Shown: piece by piece, positions 7,152 to 15,888 of the stretch
Numbering within the stretch: position 1 is the first letter of the stretch
Layout: every line of letters begins with the position of its first letter
DNA from: an uncultured Opitutales bacterium
Lineage (GTDB): Bacteria; Verrucomicrobiota; Verrucomicrobiia; Opitutales; Intestinicryptomonadaceae
Reading direction: 5' to 3'
Length of the DNA stretch: 40,217 nucleotides
NCBI GenBank assembly: GCA_900545715.1
Contig: URAJ01000020.1
Location: 1 to 40,217 of the forward strand
Notes under the pieces: model-generated
Seen by the model: the letters and a program-made list of their open reading frames with translations, nothing else
Told to the model about the DNA's origin: nothing
Database searches by the model: none
Program-made: the position numbers and the translations under genes

Positions 7152-9224
7152 TTATTCCGAAAATAAATCGTCCGCTTCCAATTTTATAAAATTGTCTATG
7201 TCCTCAAAGCGCGCCCTTTCAACGTGCGAGGTCGGGATTGCGGCGGCAAAATTCTTGCCGTACGATTTTGTCAGCATTCGCGGGTCGAGAACGCATATAA
7301 TACCACGGTCGCGTGCGCTTCTAATCAGCCTGCCTATGCCTTGCCTGAATTTGATTATCGCGGCGGGCAGCGATATTTTCATAAAGGGATTCTCCCCCAG
7401 CGCTTCGGCGCGCTCCATTCGCGCCTCGGTGAGCGGGTGCTTAAAATTCTCAAACGGCAACCTCACGATTATAACTTGCGAAAGCGCGTCGGAGGGCACG
7501 TCGATTCCCGTCCAAAAAGTGTCGGTTCCCATGAGAACTGCGGTTGCGTCCTCGGTAAAACGGCGTATCGTTTCGGCGCGCGGCATGCGCCCTTGAACAT
7601 ATAGATTGCGCCCTTTTAAAAGCTCCGCCGATTCGAGAATTTCCGCGGTGCGCTTTAAGTCCGCATGGCTCGTAAATAAAACGAGAGTTCCGCCCTTTAC
7701 AACGTTGGAGAGCTTGGATATGTATGAAGCCGTCTTTTGGCAGTCCATTTTGCCGGTGTCTTTGTCGGGCGCGGCGGCGTCGGAAAACAAAAAGGCGCGC
7801 ATTTGGGCGTCGTAGTCGAAAGGCGAGTCGCAAATGAAAGACTCGGCGGATTCGGCGCCGACTTTCGCGGAAAAATCCTCCATGCTTCCCGATATTGCGA
7901 GGGTTGCCGATGTGAGTATTATCGGAGAGCCCCTTGAAAATAAAACTCTCCTCAATATGCCTGATACTTCTATCGGGGCGGAATTTAGGGTGACATTTCT
8001 TCCGCCGACCCCGGTAGCTTCGAGCCAATATACGGATTCAGGGTCGGATAGGCACACGCATTCTTCTATCGCATTTTTCATTCCCGCCACTTTCCTCCGG
8101 TAGTCTTTTATTTCCGCCGCGAGCTTTTCCTGTGGGGCGTTTTGCGCGAGCGTGTCAAGAAGCCGCGCGACAGAGTCGAGCGCGCCGGTAGCCGAATATG
8201 CGTCGGCCCAGTCTGGCGAGCTGAGCCGCACGGTGTCGCGGGAAAGAAGAAAATCTTTTCGGATTCTTGAAAAGAGTTCGTCGCACTCGCTTATGGCGTC
8301 GCAAACAATTTGTTTGTCCCTAAATTCGGCGAGCCCGCTGCGGGCGATAAGTCCGCGTTTTTTCCTCGGGTCGTATATCCTGCAAAGTTCTCGCCTGATT
8401 CCCGCGCTCGAAAGCGACAGCCCGTATGCAGCCGACGCAACATCGGGTATCAGGTGCGCTTCGTCGATTACGAGCATATCGTTTGCAAACAAAATGCCGG
8501 ATTCCTCCCCGTTTGTGCCCATTCCCGCAGAGAGAAGCGAAAAGAGCAGATTGTGGTTTAGAATAACCACGTCCGCCGAGGAAATCTCGCGGCGCGCGTT
8601 TTGGTAGAAGCATGAGCCGTCCGAACAATTTTTGGGCGTGCACGAAGACGCGTCGGCATTTACCCACGCCCAGACCTCCGGTTTCGGCGGCGGATTGAGT
8701 TCATCGACAAGTCCCGTGCGAGTTGTCAGTGCCCACTGGGCGATGCGTTCAAGCTCCGCGCTCTCGGCGGTGTCGAAGAGTTCACGCTTTTCGGCGAGGG
8801 CGCGTTTGAGCCTGTGCGGGCATAGATAGTTGGCTCTGCCCAATAATAGCGCGGCCTTAAAATCGGCGCAGTCCGAAAGTGCCGCGCAATTTGAAAACAT
8901 CATTTCTATGCGCGGCAGATCTTTTTGCATAATCTGCTGTTGCAGGGCTATTGTGTGGGTCGCCACCACAAGCTGCCGCTTGAATCTGCGGGCTGCTATT
9001 ATTCCTGGAACGAGGTAAGCCATGCTTTTGCCGACTCCTGTGCCAGCCTCAAACAGCAGCGCGCCGTTCCCTGAATACGCCTGGGCGCAACAATACGCCA
9101 TTTTTTCCTGCTCGGGTCGGTGCTCAAAATTCGGCAATATGCCCGCGTATCCTCCGCTTGCAAAAATCTTTTCGCAGAGTTCCGGGAGTTTTGTTGAGTC
9201 GAATATATTAGCGCCGTCGGACAC
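7152..9224 (-). CDS. DinG/YoaA-family ATP-dependent DNA helicase
   Basis: A 690-residue superfamily 2 (XPD-like) helicase. The Walker A region EAGTGVGKS is at residues 59-67, and the Walker B/DEAH box appears in VIDEAHLIPD. Four cysteines between these motifs (one in NYLCPHR and three in SSCTPKNCSDGSC) fit the Fe-S cluster of the family. The late motif QGIGRLIRS is the helicase motif VI. Such enzymes unwind DNA 5' to 3' in repair or R-loop and fork rescue. The start is GTG at 9224, one base after the hpnH stop, so the two genes are very likely co-transcribed. DinG and YoaA cannot be told apart here, so no symbol is given. Confidence 0.92.
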   Translation of the reverse strand: MSDGANIFDSTKLPELCEKIFASGGYAGILPNFEHRPEQEKMAYCCAQAYSGNGALLFEAGTGVGKSMAYLVPGIIAARRFKRQLVVATHTIALQQQIMQKDLPRIEMMFSNCAALSDCADFKAALLLGRANYLCPHRLKRALAEKRELFDTAESAELERIAQWALTTRTGLVDELNPPPKPEVWAWVNADASSCTPKNCSDGSCFYQNARREISSADVVILNHNLLFSLLSAGMGTNGEESGILFANDMLVIDEAHLIPDVASAAYGLSLSSAGIRRELCRIYDPRKKRGLIARSGLAEFRDKQIVCDAISECDELFSRIRKDFLLSRDTVRLSSPDWADAYSATGALDSVARLLDTLAQNAPQEKLAAEIKDYRRKVAGMKNAIEECVCLSDPESVYWLEATGVGGRNVTLNSAPIEVSGILRRVLFSRGSPIILTSATLAISGSMEDFSAKVGAESAESFICDSPFDYDAQMRAFLFSDAAAPDKDTGKMDCQKTASYISKLSNVVKGGTLVLFTSHADLKRTAEILESAELLKGRNLYVQGRMPRAETIRRFTEDATAVLMGTDTFWTGIDVPSDALSQVIIVRLPFENFKHPLTEARMERAEALGENPFMKISLPAAIIKFRQGIGRLIRSARDRGIICVLDPRMLTKSYGKNFAAAIPTSHVERARFEDIDNFIKLEADDLFSE

Positions 9225-9225
9225 T

Positions 9226-10248
9226 TTATGAGCGCTTTTTGAAATTGCGCATATGCTTTATTGCGCGCGCAAGCCCGCCGAAGGAGCCGAATATATCGCG
9301 CACGGCGCTTGCTTCGTACCCGCTGTGGAGCATGCAGTCTTTGCATTCTGGGCGTGTCCCGTTATGGCCGAGCCCGTAGGAGTCTATGCAGTCCATGAGT
9401 TCCGCAAACGTTTCGCAGTATCCGTCGTTTATGAGGTAGCAGGGCTTCTGCCAGCCGAAAATCGAGTATGTCGGGTTTCCCCACGGGGTACACTCGTACT
9501 CTTGTTCGCCTTTTAAAAAGGCTAAAAATCCCGGAGAGTGGTTAAATACCCATTCCTTCTTGGGATTGGACAGAATTTTTCTAAAAAGCTCGACTGTCTT
9601 GTTTCTCTCCAAAAATATATCCTGGTTTGGAGCTTTGTCGTATGGGAATCCCGGGGATATCATCATTCCCTCGACGCCAAGCGCCATTGCTTCGTCGAAG
9701 AATTTACGGACTTCGTCAGGATCGGCGTTGTTGAAAATTGTGGTGTTGGTGGTGACCCTGAATCCGCGCTTTACGGCTTCTTTTATGCCCTTTACGGCGA
9801 TGTCGTACGCGCCGGGCTTGTTTACGGATTTATCGTGCATTTCCCGGGTGCCGTCAAGGTGTATGCCCAAAGACAGATATTTGCTCGGCTTGTATAGGTC
9901 TATCTTCCCGAGGAGCACTTGTGCGTTTGTGCACATATATACAAATTTTTTGCGCCTAATAAAGCCCTCTATCATTTGCGGCATTTCCGGGTGGAGGAGC
10001 GGTTCTCCGCCTGCAATGCTGACAACCGGCGCTCCGCATTCTTCGGCGGCCGCCCAGGCTTTTTCCTTGGGCATTCTTTTCGCGAGAATTTCTTTGGGAT
10101 ACTGTATTTTTCCGCAGCCAGAGCATGCGAGATTGCACTGAAAAAGCGGTTCGAGCATCATTACCAATGGGTAGCGCTTTTTGCCTTTGAGCGTATTAGA
10201 AATCGCGTATTTCGCTACCGTTATTACCTGTGAAATCGGCACTGCCAT
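9226..10248 (-). CDS. hpnH: Radical SAM adenosyl-hopene transferase HpnH
   Basis: HpnH joins the 5'-deoxyadenosyl group of S-adenosylmethionine to diploptene, the first step towards C35 hopanoids. The 340-residue protein shows the radical SAM cysteines C38, C42 and C45 in CNLACSGC, followed by GGEPLLHPEM (SAM-binding GGE). The N-terminus (MAVPISQVITVAKY), SLGIHLDG and the cysteine-containing C-terminal part (CKDCMLHSGYE) agree with HpnH as I know the family. ATG 10248 has a strong Shine-Dalgarno AGGAG (minus strand, 10255-10259) six bases upstream. No other hopanoid gene (shc, hpnC-G) is in the window. Its partner is the DinG-like helicase downstream. Confidence 0.9.
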   Translation of the reverse strand: MAVPISQVITVAKYAISNTLKGKKRYPLVMMLEPLFQCNLACSGCGKIQYPKEILAKRMPKEKAWAAAEECGAPVVSIAGGEPLLHPEMPQMIEGFIRRKKFVYMCTNAQVLLGKIDLYKPSKYLSLGIHLDGTREMHDKSVNKPGAYDIAVKGIKEAVKRGFRVTTNTTIFNNADPDEVRKFFDEAMALGVEGMMISPGFPYDKAPNQDIFLERNKTVELFRKILSNPKKEWVFNHSPGFLAFLKGEQEYECTPWGNPTYSIFGWQKPCYLINDGYCETFAELMDCIDSYGLGHNGTRPECKDCMLHSGYEASAVRDIFGSFGGLARAIKHMRNFKKRS

Positions 10249-10343
10249 TTTGTTCTCCTATAAATAAAAAAATAAAAACCCCTTAAATACTGTTCCTCGC
10301 CGTAATTTCTTCAATATTTTTTTCATATTAATTTGCCAAGGCG

Positions 10344-10372
10344 CGCCAAATTGCGAAATTGGCGTTTTTTTT
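10344..10372 (+). terminator. Terminator-like hairpin in the hpnH/DUF481 divergent region
   Basis: CGCCAA (10344-10349) pairs with TTGGCG (10359-10364), followed by eight T. No + strand gene lies upstream, so it may act in a leader or end an unannotated short transcript. Confidence 0.4.
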
Positions 10373-10448
10373 GCCAAAAAAAACTTGTAAGGAACGGCAT
10401 ACAATGCCACTATTTTAAAGGTTTTTAATTTAAAAAAATATTAAGAAC

Positions 10449-11519
10449 ATGCCCACTCCCATAACTTTTATAGGAAAAATCGCTTTTACGGCGGCATTGG
10501 CGGCCGCTTTATGCCTTCCCGCTAGCGCCGAAATTGTAAATCTCGTAAACGGCGATAGAATAACCGGGAAAGTGGTGTCTTCGTCTGACGAAAAAGTTGT
10601 GCTCGATTCGTCTTTTGGGCAGGTGGTTATTCCCAAAAAATCGATAAGCAAAATTTCTCCCGACCCCGTCCAAGTGGCGGCTAAAACAAATGTTGCAGAG
10701 GCTAAAGAACCGGCGCAGAAAGAGGCGGAACCCGCCGCCGAAAGCGCCGCTCCCGCGGAAGATCCAACCGCGCCTGAGCCAAAATTGAAAGAGCCTCAGT
10801 GGGTAGTTGACTACCGCAACTTTATAAAAGAAAATCTCCCCAAAGATTGGCAGTTTAGGCTGCGTGGCGGCATGGCGCTAAAAGAGACAACCTCTACAAA
10901 CTTCTCCCTCAGCGCGGCGTTCGACGTCAAAAAGGAGTGGGAACTCAATAAATTTGAAGCCACGGCATTCTACGATTATACTTCCGAAACTATAAACGAT
11001 GTCACAAACCGAACCCTCGACAAATACGGTGTAGAGACAAAATACCGCCGCGACTTCGACAAGACAAGCCATTGGTACTACGAAAACCTGCTTTCTTACA
11101 GGCGCGACACAGTCAAAGGCATACGCGACCAGGTCGATGAGGCTATTACGTTTGGTTATAGATTCGACTTTAAACGCTACAATCTCTATATAGACATAGC
11201 GCCCGGCCCCGCAGTAAGGTACATAAACGCGGACAACTACGATACAAAATGGGTCGCGATGGCTGTTATTTCCGAATCTTTGCATTGGGACATAAGCAAG
11301 CTAATGGCTTTTGAACAAAGCGTGTACGCAGGCTTCAACTTGCAGGATCCGTCAGAATATTCGGCGTATTTAAGCCTCGCGCTGCTAATACATGCGAGCG
11401 AAGTGATGGACATAGCACTGAGATACACATACAACTACGACGCCATCAATGCCGACACTGCCCAGAAATCCGAACAGACACTCTTGCTCTCGTTTGAATT
11501 TCCGTTTAACTGGAAATAA
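10449..11519 (+). CDS. DUF481 (YdiY-like) outer-membrane beta-barrel protein
   Basis: A 356-residue exported protein. The signal peptide covers residues 1-27 (ALCLPASA then EIV). Next comes a small SH3-like segment ([14 protein letters not shown] to IPKKSISKI, about 28-75) of the kind often found before DUF481. A linker rich in Ala, Pro and Glu follows (about 80-115). The rest is a DUF481 barrel of alternating aromatic strands ending in FEFPFNWK, a typical outer-membrane C-terminus. The role is unknown; members are salt-inducible or porin-like. No Shine-Dalgarno sequence is visible, and an A/T-rich leader with a terminator-like hairpin precedes it. mdh follows after 26 bases and may be co-transcribed. 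Confidence 0.85.
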   Translation: MPTPITFIGKIAFTAALAAALCLPASAEIVNLVNGDRITGKVVSSSDEKVVLDSSFGQVVIPKKSISKISPDPVQVAAKTNVAEAKEPAQKEAEPAAESAAPAEDPTAPEPKLKEPQWVVDYRNFIKENLPKDWQFRLRGGMALKETTSTNFSLSAAFDVKKEWELNKFEATAFYDYTSETINDVTNRTLDKYGVETKYRRDFDKTSHWYYENLLSYRRDTVKGIRDQVDEAITFGYRFDFKRYNLYIDIAPGPAVRYINADNYDTKWVAMAVISESLHWDISKLMAFEQSVYAGFNLQDPSEYSAYLSLALLIHASEVMDIALRYTYNYDAINADTAQKSEQTLLLSFEFPFNWK

Positions 11520-11545
11520 CTTTTAATCCAAGAGGAGACATAAAA

Positions 11546-12532
11546 ATGAAAAAACCCATCAGAATTGCAATAACAGGAGCCGCCGGACAAATCGGCTACT
11601 CCCTTTTGTTCAGAATTGCCAGCGGTGACGTGTTCGGCCCGGATCAGCCCGTGGAGTTGAACCTCATTGAAATAGAGCCCGGAATGAAGGCGTTGCAAGG
11701 CGTGAAGATGGAGTTGGACGACTGCGCATTCCCGCTGCTCAACAACATAGTCACCACATGCGATTTGGACGAAGGCTTCAACGGCGCAAACTGGGCTCTG
11801 CTCGTGGGCAGCGTGCCCCGCAAGAAGGGAATGGAGCGCTCCGACTTGCTCGGAATTAACGGCAAAATATTCGTAGGCCAGGGCAAGGCTATCGAAAAGA
11901 ATGCCGCCGACGACGTAAGAGTTCTCATAGTGGGCAACCCCTGCAACACAAATTGCTGGATAGCCATGACCCATGCAACCGGCATTCCCTCCAACCGCTG
12001 GTTTGCAATGACGCGCCTCGACGAAAACCGCGCAAAGGCGCAGCTTGCGCAAAAAGCCGGAGTGCATGTAAACGAAGTCACCAACATGACAATCTGGGGC
12101 AACCACTCTTCGACACAGTATCCGGACTTCTACAATGCTAAGATTGGCGGAAAGCCCGTCACAGATGTCATTAAGGACGAAGCTTGGCTCAAGAACGATT
12201 TCATACCGATAGTTCAAAAGAGAGGCGCGGCGATTATCGAAGCGCGCGGCTTGTCGAGCGCGGCGAGCGCGGCGAATGCTGCTATTGACACTGTTCGCAC
12301 TCTCGTGAACCCCACTCCCGACGGACAATGGTTCAGCGTGAGCGTTTGCTCCGACGGCAGCTATGGAACACCGAAGGGAATCATAACTTCCTTGCCCGTG
12401 CGTTCCGACGGCAAAGACTGGGAAATCGTCCAAGGGCTCGACATAAACGAGTTCTCGCGCGAAAAAATTGACGCGACCAACAAGGAACTGTTGGAAGAAC
12501 AGACGGCGGTAAAGGAAATCTTCCACTTATAA
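11546..12532 (+). CDS. mdh: Malate dehydrogenase (NAD-dependent)
   Basis: Cytoplasmic TCA-cycle enzyme interconverting malate and oxaloacetate. The 328-residue protein has the NAD-binding loop GAAGQIG (11-17), the mobile-loop arginines in [10 protein letters not shown] (91-100), Asp159 with the substrate arginine in MTRLDENR, and catalytic His187 in [12 protein letters not shown]. The sequence follows the group of about 326-330 residues found in many proteobacteria and in plant NADP-MDH, rather than the LDH-like group. ATG 11546 has a strong Shine-Dalgarno (AGGAG near 11531), unlike most genes here. A terminator follows. Confidence 0.97.
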   Translation: MKKPIRIAITGAAGQIGYSLLFRIASGDVFGPDQPVELNLIEIEPGMKALQGVKMELDDCAFPLLNNIVTTCDLDEGFNGANWALLVGSVPRKKGMERSDLLGINGKIFVGQGKAIEKNAADDVRVLIVGNPCNTNCWIAMTHATGIPSNRWFAMTRLDENRAKAQLAQKAGVHVNEVTNMTIWGNHSSTQYPDFYNAKIGGKPVTDVIKDEAWLKNDFIPIVQKRGAAIIEARGLSSAASAANAAIDTVRTLVNPTPDGQWFSVSVCSDGSYGTPKGIITSLPVRSDGKDWEIVQGLDINEFSREKIDATNKELLEEQTAVKEIFHL

Positions 12533-12568
12533 CGCTGTTTTTTGCGACGCAATTTGTCGAATTAAAGG

Positions 12569-12598
12569 CCGTATCCGCGCAATCGGGTGCGGTTTTTT
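12569..12598 (+). terminator. Intrinsic terminator after mdh
   Basis: CCGTATCCG (12569-12577) pairs with CGGGTGCGG (12584-12592), 9 bp with two G-U, loop CGCAAT, then six T. Confidence 0.85.
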
Positions 12599-12788
12599 AT
12601 TTTGTAAATTTTTTTCGGCGCGGAGATTTTTGAGATCGGAAGATTTTTGTAGAAATCGGCAAGTGGAATTTTTTGGAGGAGAGGGAAAAGCCGCTAAGGT
12701 GCGCTTGCGTATTTTGCGGTCGTGAAAAATTTTTTGCGCAGTTGCGGAAATTGCGCAGTGATTTTTTGAGTGCGTTGCGGGTCGGGTA

Positions 12789-12817
12789 TTGACGTAATTC
12801 TAAAAGGGCGGTAATAA
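12789..12817 (+). promoter_or_regulatory. Putative promoter of the ABM-domain gene
   Basis: TTGACG (12789-12794), a 17-base spacer, TAATAA (12812-12817). Initiation near 12824 would leave a leader of only about six bases before ATG 12830. The rest of the 12533-12829 gap holds only the mdh terminator and short direct repeats (TTGCGCAGT twice). Confidence 0.5.
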
Positions 12818-12829
12818 TCTCAAATTGCT

Positions 12830-13234
12830 ATGGTAAACATAAAAAATATATTTAAGGTTTTGATTGCCGTTTTGGTATTTTCAAATTTTTCATGGGGGGT
12901 GTATGCCGTGGAAAAATCGGAAGAAGCCCTCATGGTAAGGCTCTCAAAAATAGAGGTTAAGGACGGATTTTTAGATGAGTACAAAGCTTTTCTTGAAGAG
13001 GAAATAAAGGCGTCGATGAAGTTGGAGCGCGGAGTTCTTGCCCTATATGCAGTTTCCGATAAAAGCGCGCCTAACAAGTTTACGATACTCGAAATATACG
13101 CCAATGAGGCGGCCTACAAAGAGCATATAAAGAGCCCTCATTTTCAAAAATACAAGCGTGGGACGCTTGAAATGGTGAAATCGCTCGAGCTTGTTGACGT
13201 AATCCCGCTAATTCCGAATTTGAAAATAAAGTAG
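12830..13234 (+). CDS. Small exported antibiotic-biosynthesis-monooxygenase (ABM) domain protein
   Basis: A 134-residue protein with a signal peptide (residues 1-26, hydrophobic core VLIAVLVFSNFSWGVYA) followed by one ABM-like dimeric alpha/beta barrel domain. The usual pattern is visible: a first strand (LMVRLSKIEVKDG), the helix FLDEYKAFLEEEIKAS, the GVLALYAV strand, then FTILEIYANEAAYKEH and SPHFQKY. YgiN-like proteins of this fold are quinol oxygenases, but many members have no proven activity, and an exported version is less common. It is probably periplasmic, and the export signal is an inference. The gene is flanked by its own promoter-like sequence and a terminator, so it is likely monocistronic. 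Confidence 0.8.
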   Translation: MVNIKNIFKVLIAVLVFSNFSWGVYAVEKSEEALMVRLSKIEVKDGFLDEYKAFLEEEIKASMKLERGVLALYAVSDKSAPNKFTILEIYANEAAYKEHIKSPHFQKYKRGTLEMVKSLELVDVIPLIPNLKIK

Positions 13235-13257
13235 AATTGCGGTTATGAAAAATTCCG

Positions 13258-13287
13258 AAAGCGCGCTGTATTCTGCGCGCTTTTTTT
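13258..13287 (+). terminator. Intrinsic terminator after the ABM gene
   Basis: AAAGCGCGC (13258-13266) pairs perfectly with GCGCGCTTT (13275-13283), loop TGTATTCT, in a run of seven T. Confidence 0.9.
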
Positions 13288-13666
13288 ATTTACGCGAATG
13301 TTGTAAGAAGCGTTGCTGTCCACTGCGGGCGGAGTTGCAAACCCGGGTGTTAAAGTCGTATTTGCGCTAAAATTTTTATTGTAGGCAGATTCCACGCATG
13401 ACAGGTTGCAAATATTTTTTCTGTGTGTGGAGTGAATGTTAAATATGCCGCGCGGAGAATGCAAAAAGTTTTCGGCGCAAAGGTGCTTGCTGTTGACTGA
13501 AAGAGGCGGTGGAGCGCGTAATATTCGTTAATTTCAACAGGCTTTGGGCTTGCCCGAACGTCTTTGTAGAATGCGGGGTGAAACTATGAAAGACAAATCT
13601 AAAAAATCAACCTATTCCACAACCTTTGGTGTTGACCCAATTACCGAGCTTGCAATTTCTGGGCGC
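13288..13666. other. Intergenic region between the ABM gene and tRNA-fMet
   Basis: No supported gene. A possible 47-codon frame from ATG 13586 runs into the tRNA terminator and the antisense of the tRNA, with codon use unlike its neighbours, so I do not call it. Confidence 0.5.
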
Positions 13667-13699
13667 AAAAAAAAACGCGAACTAAAATGTTTCGCGTTT
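13667..13699 (-). terminator. Intrinsic terminator of tRNA-fMet
   Basis: On the minus strand, AAACGCGAA pairs with TTCGCGTTT (9 bp; plus-strand arms 13673-13681 and 13691-13699), followed by at least six T. It lies nine bases beyond the CCA end. Confidence 0.85.
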
Positions 13700-13707
13700 C
13701 CTTTAAA

Positions 13708-13784
<77 letters not shown>

Positions 13785-13802
13785 TCAATGTTTGAAGTAA
13801 TG

Positions 13803-13831
13803 AATACATTCAAATATCGGCGCTATTGCAA
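13803..13831 (-). promoter_or_regulatory. Putative promoter of tRNA-fMet
   Basis: Minus strand: TTGCAA (13826-13831), a 17-base spacer, TGTATT (13803-13808), about 18 bases before the tRNA. Each hexamer matches consensus at four of six. Confidence 0.4.
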
Positions 13832-13907
13832 GAAAAAAAATTCTTTTTTTTATTTTCTCTGAAAAAATTTTCTTGTGCGCGGTAAACTACCATCGCGGAG
13901 ATCAAAA

Positions 13908-14438
13908 TCAAAAGGGGGGGATGAAACGCTTTTTAAAAGTGGATACATCTGTGCGGGTTTCAAAAATTTTAAATATTTCAGCGCATACGGCGGCGTCTTC
14001 AAAAGCGTCGTGGTGCCTAAATGAGTGAAGCCCGAATTTTTCCGCAAGTTCGTTGAGGCGGTTTCCGCCCATGCCAAAGAGCCTTCGGCTTATTGCGAGC
14101 GTGCAGATATAGTCGAATTCTGAGGCGTCCGGCGGGCGAAACTCCGCGAGCGCGGCGCGCAGGCATGACATATCAAAAGGGGCGTTGTGCGCAACGACAT
14201 TGTCCGACAAAAAAGGCTTAATTTCTTTCCAAACTTTGGGGAAGGTTGGGGCGGACTCGACATCTTCGGGCGTAATTCCGTGTACATTTACGCAGCGCCA
14301 GTCGAAATATGTCTCGGGGTTTATGAGTGTGTTGTATTCCGCCACCGTCTTGCCGTTTTCGACGCGCACGAGGCCCACGGCGCATACGGAGGCTCTGGCG
14401 CAGTTGGCTGTTTCAAAATCTATGGCTGTGAAATTCAT
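13908..14438 (-). CDS. DEDDh 3'-5' exonuclease (DnaQ/Pol III epsilon-like)
   Basis: A 176-residue protein that is little more than the exonuclease fold. The catalytic residues are visible: Asp7 and Glu9 in AIDFETAN (Exo I), Asp89 in AHNAPFDM (Exo II), His143 and Asp148 in HHDAFEDA (Exo IIIe). It lacks the C-terminal region by which true epsilon binds the polymerase, and it resembles the stand-alone epsilon-like exonucleases found in many bacteria. A proofreading, repair or RNA-trimming role cannot be decided. It appears monocistronic, on the minus strand between the tRNA and rplM. Confidence 0.88.
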   Translation of the reverse strand: MNFTAIDFETANCARASVCAVGLVRVENGKTVAEYNTLINPETYFDWRCVNVHGITPEDVESAPTFPKVWKEIKPFLSDNVVAHNAPFDMSCLRAALAEFRPPDASEFDYICTLAISRRLFGMGGNRLNELAEKFGLHSFRHHDAFEDAAVCAEIFKIFETRTDVSTFKKRFIPPF

Positions 14439-14740
14439 TTTTTGATATGATTTTTCCGCAAGGAGGATTGGTCAATAAATTTTTCCGCAAGTTTTACAAA
14501 ATAGGGCCAGAAACGATGTTGGCGGAAGCGGCGATAAATGTCGTGGTTGCATCATAAAAAAATTTTTGGTCGGTTGGCTTGGAGTCTAATTATTTTTTAC
14601 ATTGGCGGTCGGAATGCATAGTTTGCGGCTCTCCGCTTAAATTGGGATAATTTTTATAAAATAAGGCTTGCAAAGCCCCTTAAAAATAGGAATATCGAAA
14701 AACTATTTTTATAAAAAATTAGTAAAACGCAAAAAAACAC
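14439..14740. other. Intergenic region upstream of rplM
   Basis: No gene seen. It holds a 12-base direct repeat TTTTTCCGCAAG (14451-14462 and 14480-14491) just upstream of the exonuclease start. It also holds a 9-bp inverted repeat TAAAAATAG (14681-14689) and CTATTTTTA (14703-14711) upstream of the rplM promoter. Confidence 0.5.
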
Positions 14741-14768
14741 TTGACGAATGCAGTTCAAATTCTAAAGT
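14741..14768 (+). promoter_or_regulatory. Putative promoter of rplM-rpsI
   Basis: TTGACG (14741-14746), a 16-base spacer, TAAAGT (14763-14768). Initiation near 14775 gives a leader of about 15 bases, too short for a structured autoregulatory leader. Confidence 0.45.
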
Positions 14769-14789
14769 GCCATACTTTTCTTTACATAG

Positions 14790-15215
14790 ATGAAAACGAC
14801 AATAGCAAAGAAAGACGAGCAGAAGCAGTGGTATGTGGTCGATGCGACCGACCAAGTGCTGGGTCGTTTGGCGGTAAAAATCGCCAACGTACTCCGCGGA
14901 CGCCATAAGCCTATTTACACGCCCAATATCGACTGCGGCGACCACGTAGTTGTAATCAACGCGGACAAAATTCGCGTGACAGGCAAAAAGGAAGACAAAA
15001 AGGAATACATGTTTTACAGCGGCTATGTAGGCGGCGAAAAATATGTGAAACTTTCCGAATTCCGCGCCCGCAGGCCCGAATATATTATCGAGGCGGCTGT
15101 CAAGGGAATGCTTCCCAAGAACAAGCTCGCGCGCGATATGTTCTTAAAACTGCATGTGTACGCCGGCGCCGAGCATCCGCACGCCGCGCAGCAACCCAAA
15201 CCATTTAACTTCTAA
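14790..15215 (+). CDS. rplM: 50S ribosomal protein L13
   Basis: Core protein of the large ribosomal subunit, 141 residues as is usual for bacterial L13. Recognisable blocks are WYVVDATDQVLGRLA near the N-terminus, LRGRHKPIYTPNIDCGD, the region ending VKGMLPKNKLARDMF, and LHVYAGAEHPHAAQQP at the end. It is followed eight bases later by rpsI, the usual bacterial pair. Confidence 0.98.
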   Translation: MKTTIAKKDEQKQWYVVDATDQVLGRLAVKIANVLRGRHKPIYTPNIDCGDHVVVINADKIRVTGKKEDKKEYMFYSGYVGGEKYVKLSEFRARRPEYIIEAAVKGMLPKNKLARDMFLKLHVYAGAEHPHAAQQPKPFNF

Positions 15216-15223
15216 TCCAAGAT

Positions 15224-15619
15224 ATGAGCGACAGCGAAATTTTCGTATCCGTCGGGCGCCGCAAGACATCTGTCGCGCGCGTTCGTCTCGGCAAGGGAAC
15301 CGGCAAGATTCTCGTAAATGAAAAACCAATAACCGACTATTGCTATACTGACCAGCTTCAGATGATAGCTATGCGTCCGCTCGTATGCACCGGCCTCCAG
15401 GATTCGGTTGACGCGAACATCGGCGTCAAGGGCGGCGGCCCTGTTGGGCAGGCAGGCGCGATAAGCCTCGGCATCGCCCGCGCGCTCGAAAAGATGGACG
15501 CGACTCTCAGGGCGGTCCTCAAAAAGGAAGGGCTCATGACCCGAGATCCGAGAGCCAAGGAACGTAAGAAGTCCGGTCAGCCCGGCGCGCGCAAGCGTTT
15601 CCAGTTCTCAAAACGTTAA
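15224..15619 (+). CDS. rpsI: 30S ribosomal protein S9
   Basis: Small-subunit protein whose basic tail reaches the P site. The 131-residue protein begins VSVGRRKTSVARVRL, has the central GVKGGGPVGQAGAISLGIARAL block, and ends in the diagnostic tail KSGQPGARKRFQFSKR. It is co-transcribed with rplM and followed by a terminator. Confidence 0.98.
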   Translation: MSDSEIFVSVGRRKTSVARVRLGKGTGKILVNEKPITDYCYTDQLQMIAMRPLVCTGLQDSVDANIGVKGGGPVGQAGAISLGIARALEKMDATLRAVLKKEGLMTRDPRAKERKKSGQPGARKRFQFSKR

Positions 15620-15647
15620 TCGTTTTTCGGATACATTTTCCCACTGG

Positions 15648-15676
15648 AGCCCTTCCGCGAATGCGGAGGGGCTTTT
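15648..15676 (+). terminator. Intrinsic terminator after rpsI
   Basis: GCCCTTCCGC (15649-15658) pairs with GCGGAGGGGC (15663-15672), 10 bp with one G-U, loop GAAT, then four T. Confidence 0.85.
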
Positions 15677-15853
15677 GTGTTTTGCCGGGGAGTGCCGCGT
15701 TTTTTGCGGTCTGGCTCAAGGCGAAAACATAGTTCTTTGCGATAGGTTGCGCCTAAGGCCGACTCTTTCCGATTGCGGATTCTAAAAAAGCGGATTCCGA
15801 TTGCGTATGTTGGGAATGCGCAATGCCACACTTCCCGAATCTTTTGGCGGTTT

Positions 15854-15882
15854 TTGCAAAAGTGAAGCCAAGCTTTTAGAAT
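15854..15882 (+). promoter_or_regulatory. Putative promoter of the arg operon
   Basis: TTGCAA (15854-15859), a 17-base spacer, TAGAAT (15877-15882). This is among the best promoter matches in the window. Initiation near 15889 would give a leader of about 248 bases before argC. Confidence 0.5.
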
Positions 15883-15888
15883 TGGCGC

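Noticed and set aside
7036..7596. 186-codon + strand frame overlapping the helicase end
   Set aside because: Mostly antisense to the helicase; its unique part lies in a region that looks like structured RNA or spacer.
11435..12526. 363-codon open frame antisense to mdh
   Set aside because: Shadow of a strongly supported gene; no recognisable domain or start signal.
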